Source of the DNA: Bin80 sp965209015
GTDB taxonomy: Bacteria > Bacteroidota > Rhodothermia > Rhodothermales > Bin80
DNA length: 64,000 nt
Assembly (NCBI GenBank): GCA_965209015.1
Contig: OZ242367.1
Span: forward strand, 2,852,001-2,916,000
Direction of reading: 5' to 3'
Shown: positions 28,182 to 36,693 of the stretch, piece after piece
Numbering within the stretch: position 1 is the stretch's first letter
How the letters are laid out: each line of letters opens with the position of its first letter
Position numbers and translations under genes: made by a program
Notes under the pieces: model-generated
What the model was told of the DNA's origin: nothing
The model's input: only the letters and a program-made list of their open reading frames with translations
Database searches by the model: none

Positions 28182-28544
28182 TTATTCCCCGTCTTGGGAA
28201 GGTGGGGATACGGGAACTGCTTCCTCTATCGGGGGAGGAGGTAATTCATCCGGTGCAGGGACCGGTTGTTGGGTCGTTTGTTGCGACTGCTGAAGGATAC
28301 TGCGTTGCGAATCGCCATCGTTAATGGCAAAATTCGTCAGGATACAAAAGACAATAAAGATGGTCGCAAGAATCCATGTTCCTCGCTCAAGCACATCTGG
28401 AGCCTGTCTCGCACCCAGAATTTGGGTCGTTGCTCCACCCGAGGCAATGCCAGCCAACCCCCCTCCCTTACCCGCCTGAAGAAGAATGAGTCCTGTCATG
28501 ATGACTCCTATGAGTGCGATAAGTACGATCAGTAGCGTGAACAT
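28182..28544 (-). CDS. secG: Preprotein translocase subunit SecG
   Basis: Small subunit of the SecYEG inner-membrane channel. The ATG at 28544 gives a 120-residue protein with two helices: FTLLIVLIALIGVIMTGLIL and WILATIFIVFCILTNFAI, joined by the family loop QAGKGGGLAGIASGGATTQILGAR. The C-terminal 40 residues are Pro/Gln-rich (QQTTQQPVPAPDELPPPP), longer than in E. coli SecG but common in Bacteroidota-like lineages. A longer frame upstream would overlap rsmE and lacks family sequence. Confidence 0.92.
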   Translation of the reverse strand: MFTLLIVLIALIGVIMTGLILLQAGKGGGLAGIASGGATTQILGARQAPDVLERGTWILATIFIVFCILTNFAINDGDSQRSILQQSQQTTQQPVPAPDELPPPPIEEAVPVSPPSQDGE

Positions 28545-28569
28545 AGGGGAAAGAATGATAACAATTTTT

Positions 28570-29295
28570 TTACGGACTTGATTGGGATGTGTTCCGCGAC
28601 GGCCGAGTGAGCATGACCGTAGATGCACAACAGATGGCGGCTGTTTCTGCACGAAGACGACGAGGGCCCAATCGGACAAGTTTGGCCCCGCACTCTGTAG
28701 CAAGGGATCGTTCATGGTTCGTGAACCCCCCTTCGGGACCGACCAGGATGGAGACTGCATTCGGGATGTTTTCCACTACGGAGAGTAGTGATTCATCAGA
28801 TTCCTGATCAGCAACAAGAATTCCTGGACGTACAAGTTTCTGAAAGGTGGTCACTGGATGCAACGTTGGAAGTCTGCTTCGATTGCATTGCTTCAGTGCA
28901 GCGGTCATCACCTGGATGGCCCGATCTTGACGCCAGTGTTTGGCTTCTGTTCGTTCGGTTATAAGTGGAATGATATCCGTTACACCCAACTCCACGGCTT
29001 TTTCCAGAAAAAAAGCAAACCGTCGCTGATGATTTAAGAGTGCAAGCCCAATGGTGAGCGGGTGGTCAGGTTCGCCAAGATTTAAGCGCGTAGAGATCAC
29101 TCGGCCGTGTACTTGATTACGCTTTACGATTTCAATTTGTACCTGCACACCTACCCCCTGCCCATCTACGACCGTCACAATTGAACCAGACCGCAACCTC
29201 AGGACCCTGACTGCGTGCTTCGCCTCCTCTGGCGGGAAGACTACCTCTCCCGAGGGGGAGAAAGCTTCAGGGGGAGCATAAAAGAATCTGTCCAT
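28570..29295 (-). CDS. rsmE: 16S rRNA m3U1498 methyltransferase
   Basis: SAM-dependent SPOUT methyltransferase acting on U1498 of 16S rRNA. The ATG at 29295 gives 241 residues with the canonical MDRFFYAPP start, a PUA-like domain (EEAKHAVRVLRLRSGSIVTVVDGQG), ELGVTDIIPLITERTEAKHW, then the knot: ILVGPEGGFTNHE and RLGPRRLRAETAAI. It lies 2 bp after the stop of the upstream outer membrane gene, so both are one transcript with secG 25 bp further on. Confidence 0.94.
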   Translation of the reverse strand: MDRFFYAPPEAFSPSGEVVFPPEEAKHAVRVLRLRSGSIVTVVDGQGVGVQVQIEIVKRNQVHGRVISTRLNLGEPDHPLTIGLALLNHQRRFAFFLEKAVELGVTDIIPLITERTEAKHWRQDRAIQVMTAALKQCNRSRLPTLHPVTTFQKLVRPGILVADQESDESLLSVVENIPNAVSILVGPEGGFTNHERSLATECGAKLVRLGPRRLRAETAAICCASTVMLTRPSRNTSQSSP

Positions 29296-29297
29296 GA

Positions 29298-30974
29298 TTA
29301 AAGCCCAAGAGATAAGCCGATATGAGCCCGAACTGCAGAGATATCCTCTGCCGTAGAAGCGAGCGTAAAATTGATGATCCCCGCCGCCGTACTCACCTGA
29401 AAACCAACCCCAAATCCAGGGTACCATCCACTTGGGAATTGGGATTCCTGACGATTATAGAGATATCCAAGATCTAGAAATCCAAATCCATAGGTGACCC
29501 GATCCACCAAGTATCTGAACTCAGCTAAACCCCTCACCGCCAGAGCCGCTCGGAATCGGTGTTCATCATACCCTCGCAGGCTCTGAGTTCCTCCGATCCG
29601 AAAAAGATCACTTTCGTCAATCTGCCGACTGTGTACGAACATGAAATCGCCCCCTGTAGCGAGGAGAGTGCGTTGAGAGAGGGGAACGAATAACCTTCCT
29701 TCGGCAGTCAGGCGCCCGAGTGGGAGTCTCCTCTGCTGAAGCGTGGAATCTGTTATGATTGTAACTCGTTCCGCATCTTTGTGACCGGTTTCTGCGTGCA
29801 TTTCAAAAAGATATCCTCGGGTCGGGTTCAGTGCATGATCAACTTGCCGAATTTGAATTCCTCCCCCAAAAAAAAATGCGTCGGAGATGGGAATCCGCTG
29901 GATTCCATCAAGAATCTCTGTCCCTGCCAAACCGGGACGTGTAACTTCGCGGCCTATACTTGCAAAAATCTGTGTGGATGAGTCAATCCAATACCCGAAC
30001 CTTGCTCCGTACTCTCGCTTGCCATAGGTAGAATCCTGTTGAAAGCCCTCAAATGAACCTTTCAGCCCCAGAGGTAATCCAAAAATTAAAGGAGTTTCTA
30101 CATGAAATAAAACATAACCTAACTGCCTTGGAGCCCTGTTCAAGGCGATTTCCAGAGTTCGTGCTCCACCAAAAGGGTTGCGAATTAAGAGCCGACCATT
30201 TCCCACGAGTGCCCCTTTTCCTCCCTCTCCCCGCTCGTAGCCCAGGACAAGATCAAAAGCCCCTGGTGGGCTTTCCTGTACAGGAACATGAATCACCACG
30301 CTACTCTCCGATGACTGATAAAGAAGAGGAGAATCTACTCTGCTAAATATACCCGTAGCTTCCAGCTTACGTCGGAGTTTTTCGGAATCATAATTTTTCA
30401 AAATCTGCCCAACCGTAACTCCGGAGATATGATGGACATAAGCTGATTCAGTCCGTTTTGCTCCGTGAAGAATCACTTGTTCTAACCGGGCTGGCTTTTT
30501 TTCTCGCACGCGCAGAGCTACATCATGCCTCACACTATCATGGGGTATGATGGACTCTATGGCAACCTCTGCCAACAAGTATCCCTCAACCGTATAGTAT
30601 TTCAGTATAGCTTCGGCCGTGAGCTCTAATGACTTGGATGTGATCCAATCTCCACGTTTCAGAGGGAGAGGAAACGAGGATGGGTCCGTCACGCTCATAC
30701 CCAAGAGATTGATGTTTCCTACTTTGGCTCGATGTCCCGAAGTAACAAATATAGTTTGCGTCTCGGAATCCAGCGAATCAATGGAGGCATAGAGATATCC
30801 CTCTTGGTGAAATAAACGAATTACCTCCTGTTCAGGATTGGAGTCACTGATTATAGATTCGTCCAGATTCCCGGACCACGGCTCTCCATCTGCGATGAGC
30901 TTCCATTGTGCATGGACTGGAAGAGCCACCATGATCATCCAGTAACAGAAAAACAGGAGTATAAGATAGCGCAT
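29298..30974 (-). CDS. Omp85 (BamA/TamA)-family outer membrane protein
   Basis: 558 residues from the ATG at 30974, which begins a signal peptide (MRYLILLFFCYWMIMVALPVHAQ). Residues about 40-250 look like POTRA-type domains (AKVGNINLLGMSV, RLEQVILHGAKRTESAYV), followed by a beta-barrel. The barrel has the L6 signature GGTQSLRGYDEHRF and a C-terminal strand ending in GLSLGL. The size matches TamA more than BamA (about 800), so it probably inserts or transports particular outer membrane or secreted proteins. Diverges from mutY, 28 bp apart. Confidence 0.85.
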   Translation of the reverse strand: MRYLILLFFCYWMIMVALPVHAQWKLIADGEPWSGNLDESIISDSNPEQEVIRLFHQEGYLYASIDSLDSETQTIFVTSGHRAKVGNINLLGMSVTDPSSFPLPLKRGDWITSKSLELTAEAILKYYTVEGYLLAEVAIESIIPHDSVRHDVALRVREKKPARLEQVILHGAKRTESAYVHHISGVTVGQILKNYDSEKLRRKLEATGIFSRVDSPLLYQSSESSVVIHVPVQESPPGAFDLVLGYERGEGGKGALVGNGRLLIRNPFGGARTLEIALNRAPRQLGYVLFHVETPLIFGLPLGLKGSFEGFQQDSTYGKREYGARFGYWIDSSTQIFASIGREVTRPGLAGTEILDGIQRIPISDAFFFGGGIQIRQVDHALNPTRGYLFEMHAETGHKDAERVTIITDSTLQQRRLPLGRLTAEGRLFVPLSQRTLLATGGDFMFVHSRQIDESDLFRIGGTQSLRGYDEHRFRAALAVRGLAEFRYLVDRVTYGFGFLDLGYLYNRQESQFPSGWYPGFGVGFQVSTAAGIINFTLASTAEDISAVRAHIGLSLGL

Positions 30975-31002
30975 CCTTGAACAGCGAATCCCTAAACTTC
31001 GT

Positions 31003-32118
31003 ATGAGGGGACGAACCAAACTACCTAAATCCCTGGAACCCCAGCCCGTCAAAGTTAACGTGGAAAAGTTCTCTGGTAAACTTCTTGATTGGTACGACCA
31101 ATCCCACCGTGAGCTTCCATGGCGAGGTACCAAAGATTTGTATATGGTCTGGCTTTCTGAAGTCATGCTTCAGCAGACTCGAGTCGAATATGTCCGAGCA
31201 TACTACGAGCGTTTCCTAAATGCATTCCCTACATTGGCGAAACTTGCAGAGGCAAACCTGGATGATGTCCTCCGCATATGGGAGGGATTGGGATATTATG
31301 GACGTGCTCGCAATCTTCACGCAGCCGCTCAGCAAGTGGTCGCTTCGGGCAATCTTCCATCAAGCTGTATTGAATTACGCGCACTTCCAGGAATCGGTCC
31401 ATACACCAGTAGAGCAATCGCTTCCATTGTGTTCCAAGAACCTGTCGCAGCGGTTGATGGAAATATCCGACGTGTAATTTCCCGCCTATTTACGCACAGT
31501 GGAGATCCACCTAAACAAGTCCAGAAGTTAGCTGACTCACTGCTCTGTACTCTCCGACCAGGTGACTACAATCAAGCAATGATGGAACTTGGATCACAGG
31601 TATGTACCCCAAAACGTCCCCTTTGTACCGAATGTCCAGTTCAAAGTTATTGCCTCGCATGGATAAACGATACAATAGAACGTTATCCAACCCCAAGAAA
31701 GAAAATGCCTCTGCCCCACCATAATGTTTCGGTTGGCATTCTCCAGGATTCGTCTGGACGAATTTTTATTCAGCAGCGACCTCCCGAGGGGCTACTGGGT
31801 GGGCTTTGGGAGCTTCCAGGAGGAAAAGTAAAATCAGGGGAATCATCGGAAGATGCCTGTATACGTGAACTGCATGAAGAGCTTGGAGTAAAGGTAAAGA
31901 CCGATCATTTGGTCGGGACTGTGAATCATGCTTATTCCCATTTTCGGATTACTTTACGTGCGTATTCCTGCACATTGATAAGTGGCAAACCTGTTTCAAT
32001 GGATGGACTATTGACCGCTTGGGTTGAGCCAGATGAACTGAAAAAGTTTGCATTTCCAAAAGCCAATCGTTACATTTTGAATCTTCTTACCCCTTATCAC
32101 ACAGATTCTCATGAGTGA
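31003..32118 (+). CDS. mutY: A/G-specific adenine DNA glycosylase
   Basis: Removes adenine mispaired with 8-oxoguanine. 371 residues: HhH glycosylase core with catalytic Glu53 (SEVMLQQTR) and Asp152 (AAVDGNIRR), helix-hairpin-helix ALPGIGPYTSRAIA, and an iron-sulfur loop C201-x6-C208-x2-C211-x5-C217. The C-terminal domain contains a complete Nudix box: G274, E280, R288-E289, E292-E293, G295. In most MutY proteins this domain has lost the hydrolase residues. Overlaps the next small gene by 8 bp. Confidence 0.96.
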   Translation: MRGRTKLPKSLEPQPVKVNVEKFSGKLLDWYDQSHRELPWRGTKDLYMVWLSEVMLQQTRVEYVRAYYERFLNAFPTLAKLAEANLDDVLRIWEGLGYYGRARNLHAAAQQVVASGNLPSSCIELRALPGIGPYTSRAIASIVFQEPVAAVDGNIRRVISRLFTHSGDPPKQVQKLADSLLCTLRPGDYNQAMMELGSQVCTPKRPLCTECPVQSYCLAWINDTIERYPTPRKKMPLPHHNVSVGILQDSSGRIFIQQRPPEGLLGGLWELPGGKVKSGESSEDACIRELHEELGVKVKTDHLVGTVNHAYSHFRITLRAYSCTLISGKPVSMDGLLTAWVEPDELKKFAFPKANRYILNLLTPYHTDSHE

Positions 32119-32620
32119 AATTCTGCTTTACGTGATCCTCGGGTTGCTTTATCTCGTCTTCACGGCGCTGGGAAAATCTTCCAAGAAAAAACAAGAGCAG
32201 GGAAAAAAAGAAAAACCTTGGTCATTAGAGGATGCACTCCGGGACCTGCAATCTGGCATGGAGCCGCAACCTGAAGTCGTTTCAATGCCTCCCGTGGATC
32301 GCGCCTCCGATTTGCCTGAGCAACGGACCCGCTCCGCTCCTGTGGATGCAGCCTCACCTTACAAAGAACGCCCAATCGAACGATCGATTCCAGCTCCCCC
32401 TGCGATTCGGGAACCAGTCGCCGCCACCCCTGTCAAAATTCAACCACACGATTCAGTCCCCCCTACTGTTCAGAAAGATTTATCTCCTAAGAAGAGACTG
32501 TCACCGATAGGTGTTCGTCTGAGAGATCCTAAATCTGCACAGACTGCTGTGGTTCTTAGTGAAATTCTCCGTCAACCAAAAGGAGCGCGTGGATTCCCCC
32601 GAGCCTTTCCTCAGCGTTGA
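32111..32620 (+). CDS. Uncharacterised small membrane-anchored protein
   Basis: 169 residues: one N-terminal helix (EILLYVILGLLYLVFTALG), then lysine-rich (KKKQEQGKKEK) and long Pro/Arg-rich disordered sequence. The end carries a conserved-looking tail (LRDPKSAQTAVVLSEILRQP) of a type seen at the ends of small proteins in Bacteroidota-like genomes. No known function. Start ATG overlaps the mutY stop by 8 bp, so it is translationally linked to mutY. Confidence 0.75.
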   Translation: MSEILLYVILGLLYLVFTALGKSSKKKQEQGKKEKPWSLEDALRDLQSGMEPQPEVVSMPPVDRASDLPEQRTRSAPVDAASPYKERPIERSIPAPPAIREPVAATPVKIQPHDSVPPTVQKDLSPKKRLSPIGVRLRDPKSAQTAVVLSEILRQPKGARGFPRAFPQR

Positions 32621-33091
32621 GTGTACCACTCTCTTATTCTGACTAATTTGTAAAGGTCTGATCAGGGTTTCACATTCTGAGACTCTAAACCATTGAATTT
32701 TGATGGGTCCAAATCAATGGACTGCGAACAATTTAAACGTTCGGTTATCTCTGAGTGCTTCCCAACCACCCGCGATTCATACTTAACTGCCAATGATCTC
32801 ATGAGTGTTACCCATGGTTCGTACTGAACATGATCTGCGATTGGCTGATACGCTTCATTGTGCAATTTCCTTCAAATTAGATTGCAATTCTCGTTGAACA
32901 AAAGAATTTGAAATATCACGCCGCTGGTTCCCGCTACCCCTACATTATAATTTTGAGACATCACACCGCTCAATGACCTACCCCTCCAATCAGAACCCAT
33001 CTCAGAGAACCGTTCAAGCAAATGAATCATTGATTCCTATTGTGGTAGAACTCAAACAATATATTATAAGACACCCACATATAATCACAAG
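32621..33091. other. Convergent intergenic region, 471 bp
   Basis: Between the mutY pair and a convergent membrane gene. One imperfect hairpin (CCATTGA...TCAATGG, 32690-32720) could act as a terminator but has no T tract. Otherwise I see nothing. Confidence 0.45.
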
Positions 33092-33658
33092 TTACTCATC
33101 TGATTGAGTAGTGGGATCAATCGGTGTGACGACATCTTCAACAATCTCGGAGTCACTTCCGCGCTTGAATACTCCCGCACCAATTGCACCACCAATGATT
33201 CCCATGATGACTCCTCCAACAATTGTTAAAGCAGCAAACCCCCAAGTAACCATCAATTCTGTAATGGACTCTGCCTGTTCTGCTCCAGCAGCATCAAACG
33301 CGCCGGTTTCGCGAATCGCATCCATAGTTTCCTGAGGAGATGGAAGGATGTCAAAGGCGATGAATAGAAATCCAAGTGCTAAGGCCGTTACGGCATACAC
33401 AATCCCGGATAACACTCCAATTCCAACTCCTGCACTTCCACTGAGAGTCAATTCATTTTCGGACGTATAGTGCCATGTGGCAATCAGACCACTTGTTGAC
33501 ATTACAAGGCATCCAAATAGTCCGAGAATGACACCCAAGACTGATTGGGAATTGGCTGGATCGGATAAGCCTGAGATCTGAGAGAGAACCGAGACGGCAC
33601 TCCCGATGAGTGCTGCAATGAGCCCACCGATCAGGATTGATTGAGTTTTTGGAGGCAT
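33092..33658 (-). CDS. Uncharacterised four-helix membrane protein
   Basis: 188 residues, Gly/Ala-rich with four hydrophobic stretches (SILIGGLIAALIGSAVSVL, SVLGVILGLFGCLVMSTSGLI, GVLSGIVYAVTALALGFLFI, ALTIVGGVIMGIIGGAIGAGVF) and an acidic C-terminal tail. I recognise no family. It starts alone on its strand after the DUF2085 gene (168 bp upstream). Confidence 0.6.
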   Translation of the reverse strand: MPPKTQSILIGGLIAALIGSAVSVLSQISGLSDPANSQSVLGVILGLFGCLVMSTSGLIATWHYTSENELTLSGSAGVGIGVLSGIVYAVTALALGFLFIAFDILPSPQETMDAIRETGAFDAAGAEQAESITELMVTWGFAALTIVGGVIMGIIGGAIGAGVFKRGSDSEIVEDVVTPIDPTTQSDE

Positions 33659-33826
33659 GGTAGTGGATGATCTTATGATTGATAGAGAATTATAATCTGT
33701 TGGCTTTGAGCGAACATAGCCAATATTACGTGAATATAGGAAATAAGAAACTCAATTGGGGAATATTCTACATCAAGTTAGACTCACGATCCTGATCGGA
33801 GATAACACAGGGATGAACTAAATTCA

Positions 33827-34309
33827 CTATTCCCGTGAGTGGTTCAAATAGTGGACTTGACCGTTCGACTCATGAGGTTTCGTTCGCCATGCCATCGCTC
33901 GGGCAACAAGGATCCCAGCAACCGTTCCGAAGATTGCCCCGGTTACAAATCGGCTTGGAGCTGTATTGACCCAAATATTTAGCGCTTCTAATCCCCAATC
34001 TAACGCAAGTGGTAGAAGAGATAGGATGACGATTGCACGCAAGTGCTTCCCATTCCATGCCCTGCATATCAGTGCAACCATTGGCCCCATCACTAAACCA
34101 ATTAGAATCCCATAACAACGATGACACATAGCAAGTTGAACCCCATTGATCTGAGGGGATCGCTCCGTGATTTGATGACAGAAAGGATCAAAAGCATGCA
34201 TTAGCGCTAAACGCAGTGGCTCATTGAGCCACGGGGGAAGACTGGCGAGGACTGGCAAAACTGCCATCAGTGCCAACGATCCAACCCAGGGAATCCAATT
34301 AATTTGCAT
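33827..34309 (-). CDS. DUF2085-family membrane protein
   Basis: 160 residues with a Cys-rich signature FCHQITERSPQINGVQLAMCHRCYGILIG: the DUF2085 pattern CHQ...ERS...C-x2-CYG, probably a metal site facing the membrane surface (inference). Four hydrophobic segments. Function of the family is unknown. Diverges from groES; the shared 249-bp gap contains the groESL control elements. Confidence 0.83.
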   Translation of the reverse strand: MQINWIPWVGSLALMAVLPVLASLPPWLNEPLRLALMHAFDPFCHQITERSPQINGVQLAMCHRCYGILIGLVMGPMVALICRAWNGKHLRAIVILSLLPLALDWGLEALNIWVNTAPSRFVTGAIFGTVAGILVARAMAWRTKPHESNGQVHYLNHSRE

Positions 34310-34391
34310 GTTGGTGCGTCAATTTGTCATCTATGTGAAGTGATCCTGTCACCTTGACACATATAGATCGCTAATTTTAACCAAACAAGAA

Positions 34392-34408
34392 TTGGCATAC
34401 TGTTTGCA
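34392..34408 (+). promoter_or_regulatory. Sigma-54-like promoter motif upstream of groES
   Basis: TTGGCATACTGTTTGCA matches the -24/-12 consensus at 11 of 13 defined positions, with GG (34394-34395) and GC (34406-34407) 10 nt apart as required. About 150 bp before the groES start. Whether it is used is unknown. Confidence 0.4.
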
Positions 34409-34431
34409 ATAGGCATATCTCGCTGCGTCAC

Positions 34432-34468
34432 AAGTTGATGTTGCGTATATACTCCGCAACTCCAACTT
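34432..34468. promoter_or_regulatory. Inverted repeat with 9-bp spacer upstream of CIRCE
   Basis: Two 14-bp arms (AAGTTGATGTTGCG and CGCAACTCCAACTT, 12 of 14 complementary) flank a 9-bp spacer TATATACTC. The 9-bp spacing is the same geometry as CIRCE, 13 bp further on, but the sequence differs. Could be a second operator or an RNA hairpin. Confidence 0.5.
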
Positions 34469-34481
34469 GGCTGCGTAACTG

Positions 34482-34508
34482 TTAGCACTGTTCTGATTAG
34501 AGTGCTAA
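34482..34508 (+). promoter_or_regulatory. CIRCE element (HrcA operator)
   Basis: TTAGCACTG and GAGTGCTAA separated by 9 bp, one mismatch from the consensus TTAGCACTC-N9-GAGTGCTAA. It lies 50 bp upstream of groES. HrcA binds CIRCE and represses chaperonin genes until heat shock. Confidence 0.93.
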
Positions 34509-34558
34509 CAGTAGTTATTATTTTCACATCAAACCATCACATAAACCTTTTTTTTACC

Positions 34559-34843
34559 ATGAAAATTCAACCACTTAGCGATCGTGTGGTCGTTCAGGCG
34601 CAGGATGCAGAGGAGCAGACTGCAAGCGGCCTCTACATTCCTGACACGGCGAAAGAAAAACCCCAGCGAGGAGTTGTCCTGTCTGTGGGCCCAGGCCGTG
34701 TTGAGAACGGTACCAAAATTGACATGACTGTCAAAGCTGGTGACACTGTCCTGTATGGCAAATATTCTGGAACCGAGGTCACCCTTGACGATCAGGAATA
34801 CATGATCATGCGAGAGACGGATATCCTTGGCATTATTCAGTAA
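34559..34843 (+). CDS. groES: Co-chaperonin GroES
   Basis: 10-kDa lid of the GroEL folding chamber. The ATG at 34559 gives 94 residues beginning MKIQPLSDRVVVQ, with the mobile loop TASGLYIPDTAKEKPQRG and the typical VLYGKYSGTEV and YMIMRETDILGII. A longer frame from 34502 would run through the CIRCE 3' side and is rejected. Followed by groEL after 40 bp; both are controlled by the CIRCE element. Confidence 0.97.
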   Translation: MKIQPLSDRVVVQAQDAEEQTASGLYIPDTAKEKPQRGVVLSVGPGRVENGTKIDMTVKAGDTVLYGKYSGTEVTLDDQEYMIMRETDILGIIQ

Positions 34844-34883
34844 CCTTAATCCTTAAAACTTCAATAAATCCTTTTCTATTCTA

Positions 34884-36533
34884 ATGGCAAAACAAATTAT
34901 TTTTGACGCAGATGCACGAGGCGCACTTAAGCGCGGTGTAGATCAGCTTGCGAGTGCAGTTAAAGTCACACTCGGCCCCAAGGGTCGCAATGTGATCATT
35001 GAGAAAAAATTTGGATCCCCTACGGTCACCAAAGATGGTGTAACCGTTGCGAAGGAAGTTGAGCTTGAGGACAAGCTTGAGAATGTTGGGGCCCAGATGG
35101 TCAAGGAGGTAGCCTCCAAAACGAGCGATGTTGCTGGCGATGGGACTACAACTGCCACAGTTCTGGCGCAAGCCGTCATGACCGCAGGTCTGAAAAATGT
35201 AACCGCTGGCGCGAATCCTATGGATCTGAAGCGTGGGATTGATAAAGCTGTTGATCAGGTGGTTACCCATCTTCGCTCCCAGAGCCGTGATATTGAGGGA
35301 CGTAACGAGATTGCTCAGGTCGGCGCGATCAGTGCAAATAACGATGAAGCCATCGGCACCTTGATTGCAGATGCATTTGAGCGCGTTGGTAAAGATGGTG
35401 TGATCACGGTGGAGGAGGCTAGGGGAACGGAAACAACTCTGGATGTTGTTGAAGGTATGCAATTTGACCGTGGCTACCTATCCCCCTACTTCGTAACCAA
35501 TCCAGACGATATGGAGACGGTTCTTGAAGATGCGCAATTGCTTATTTTCGACAAGAAGATCTCCGCGATGAAAGATCTGCTCCCTATCTTGGAGAAAGTT
35601 GCACAGACCAGTTCACCTCTACTGGTCATCGCTGAAGATGTAGAAGGTGAAGCACTTGCGACTATGGTTGTCAATAAACTGCGTGGTACGCTTCGCGTAG
35701 CTGCTGTGAAGGCTCCCGGCTTTGGTGACCGTAGAAAAGCGATGCTGGAAGACATCGCTATCCTTACGGGTGGTACGGTGATCAGTGAGGATAAAGGCTA
35801 TCGTCTTGAGAATGCTACGCTGGATTATCTGGGGAAAGCCAAGCGGATTGTGATTGACAAAGACACAACCGTCATTGTGGATGGTGGTGGTAGTGGAGAT
35901 CAAATCAAAGCCCGCACCAACCAAATCAAGCAGCAAATTGAGGCAACTACCAGCGATTATGACCGCGAAAAATTGCAGGAGCGTCTGGCAAAATTAAGTG
36001 GAGGGGTCGCAGTCCTTAAGATTGGTGCAGCAACTGAACCCGAGATGAAGGAGAAAAAGGCCCGCGTAGAAGATGCCCTGCATGCAACCCGTGCAGCGAT
36101 TGAAGAGGGAATTGTTCCTGGCGGAGGAGTGGCCCTGATCAGAGCTATCAGCGCATTGGATGAAAGTGCAACCGATAACGAAGATCAAAAAATTGGCGTG
36201 AACATTGTTCGTCGCGCTCTTGAAGAGCCACTTCGTCAGATCGCTGCGAATGCAGGAGTTGAAGGTTCTATTGTCGCACAAAAAGTCAAAGAAGGTAAGG
36301 GAGACTTTGGCTATAATGCACGAACAGAGAACTATGAAACTTTGGTGAGTGCAGGTGTGATAGATCCCACCAAAGTCGTGCGTGCAGCTCTTGAGAATGC
36401 CTCATCGGTGAGTGGACTCTTGCTGACCACAGAAACCGTGGTAGCAGATCGTCCCGAGAAGGCGGCGCCTGCCGGAGATCATCCTGATCCAAGTGGTGGA
36501 ATGGGTGGCATGGGTGGAGGAATGGGCTTCTAG
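34884..36533 (+). CDS. groEL: Chaperonin GroEL
   Basis: 60-kDa chaperonin that folds proteins with ATP inside a double ring. 549 residues with ATP-binding VKVTLGPKGRNVIIEKKFG and DVAGDGTTTATVLAQ, the hinge and apical sequence EGMQFDRGYLSPYFVTNP, and a C-terminal GGM repeat tail (GGMGGMGGGMGF). One copy is present here. A strong terminator follows at 36561. Confidence 0.98.
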   Translation: MAKQIIFDADARGALKRGVDQLASAVKVTLGPKGRNVIIEKKFGSPTVTKDGVTVAKEVELEDKLENVGAQMVKEVASKTSDVAGDGTTTATVLAQAVMTAGLKNVTAGANPMDLKRGIDKAVDQVVTHLRSQSRDIEGRNEIAQVGAISANNDEAIGTLIADAFERVGKDGVITVEEARGTETTLDVVEGMQFDRGYLSPYFVTNPDDMETVLEDAQLLIFDKKISAMKDLLPILEKVAQTSSPLLVIAEDVEGEALATMVVNKLRGTLRVAAVKAPGFGDRRKAMLEDIAILTGGTVISEDKGYRLENATLDYLGKAKRIVIDKDTTVIVDGGGSGDQIKARTNQIKQQIEATTSDYDREKLQERLAKLSGGVAVLKIGAATEPEMKEKKARVEDALHATRAAIEEGIVPGGGVALIRAISALDESATDNEDQKIGVNIVRRALEEPLRQIAANAGVEGSIVAQKVKEGKGDFGYNARTENYETLVSAGVIDPTKVVRAALENASSVSGLLLTTETVVADRPEKAAPAGDHPDPSGGMGGMGGGMGF

Positions 36534-36560
36534 TTGGATAGATTCCAAACAGCCCATCAG

Positions 36561-36596
36561 GGGGGGCGAAGCCGAATGGTTTCGTCCCCCTTTCCA
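36561..36596 (+). terminator. groESL terminator
   Basis: 13-bp stem (GGGGGGCGAAGCC with GGTTTCGTCCCCC, two G-U pairs) with a GAAT loop, followed by TTTCCATTTTG. Starts 28 bp after the groEL stop. Confidence 0.85.
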
Positions 36597-36693
36597 TTTT
36601 GTTTGATCGGGAACGAATCGCTTTCCAGATAAAAGTAGTGACTCTATCCTAATATTGTCATCCACCCCTTTCCCTGACCTATCTTGGTCAAAT

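Noticed and set aside
34502..34558. Upstream extension of groES
   Set aside because: It would translate half of the CIRCE element; the family start is at 34559.
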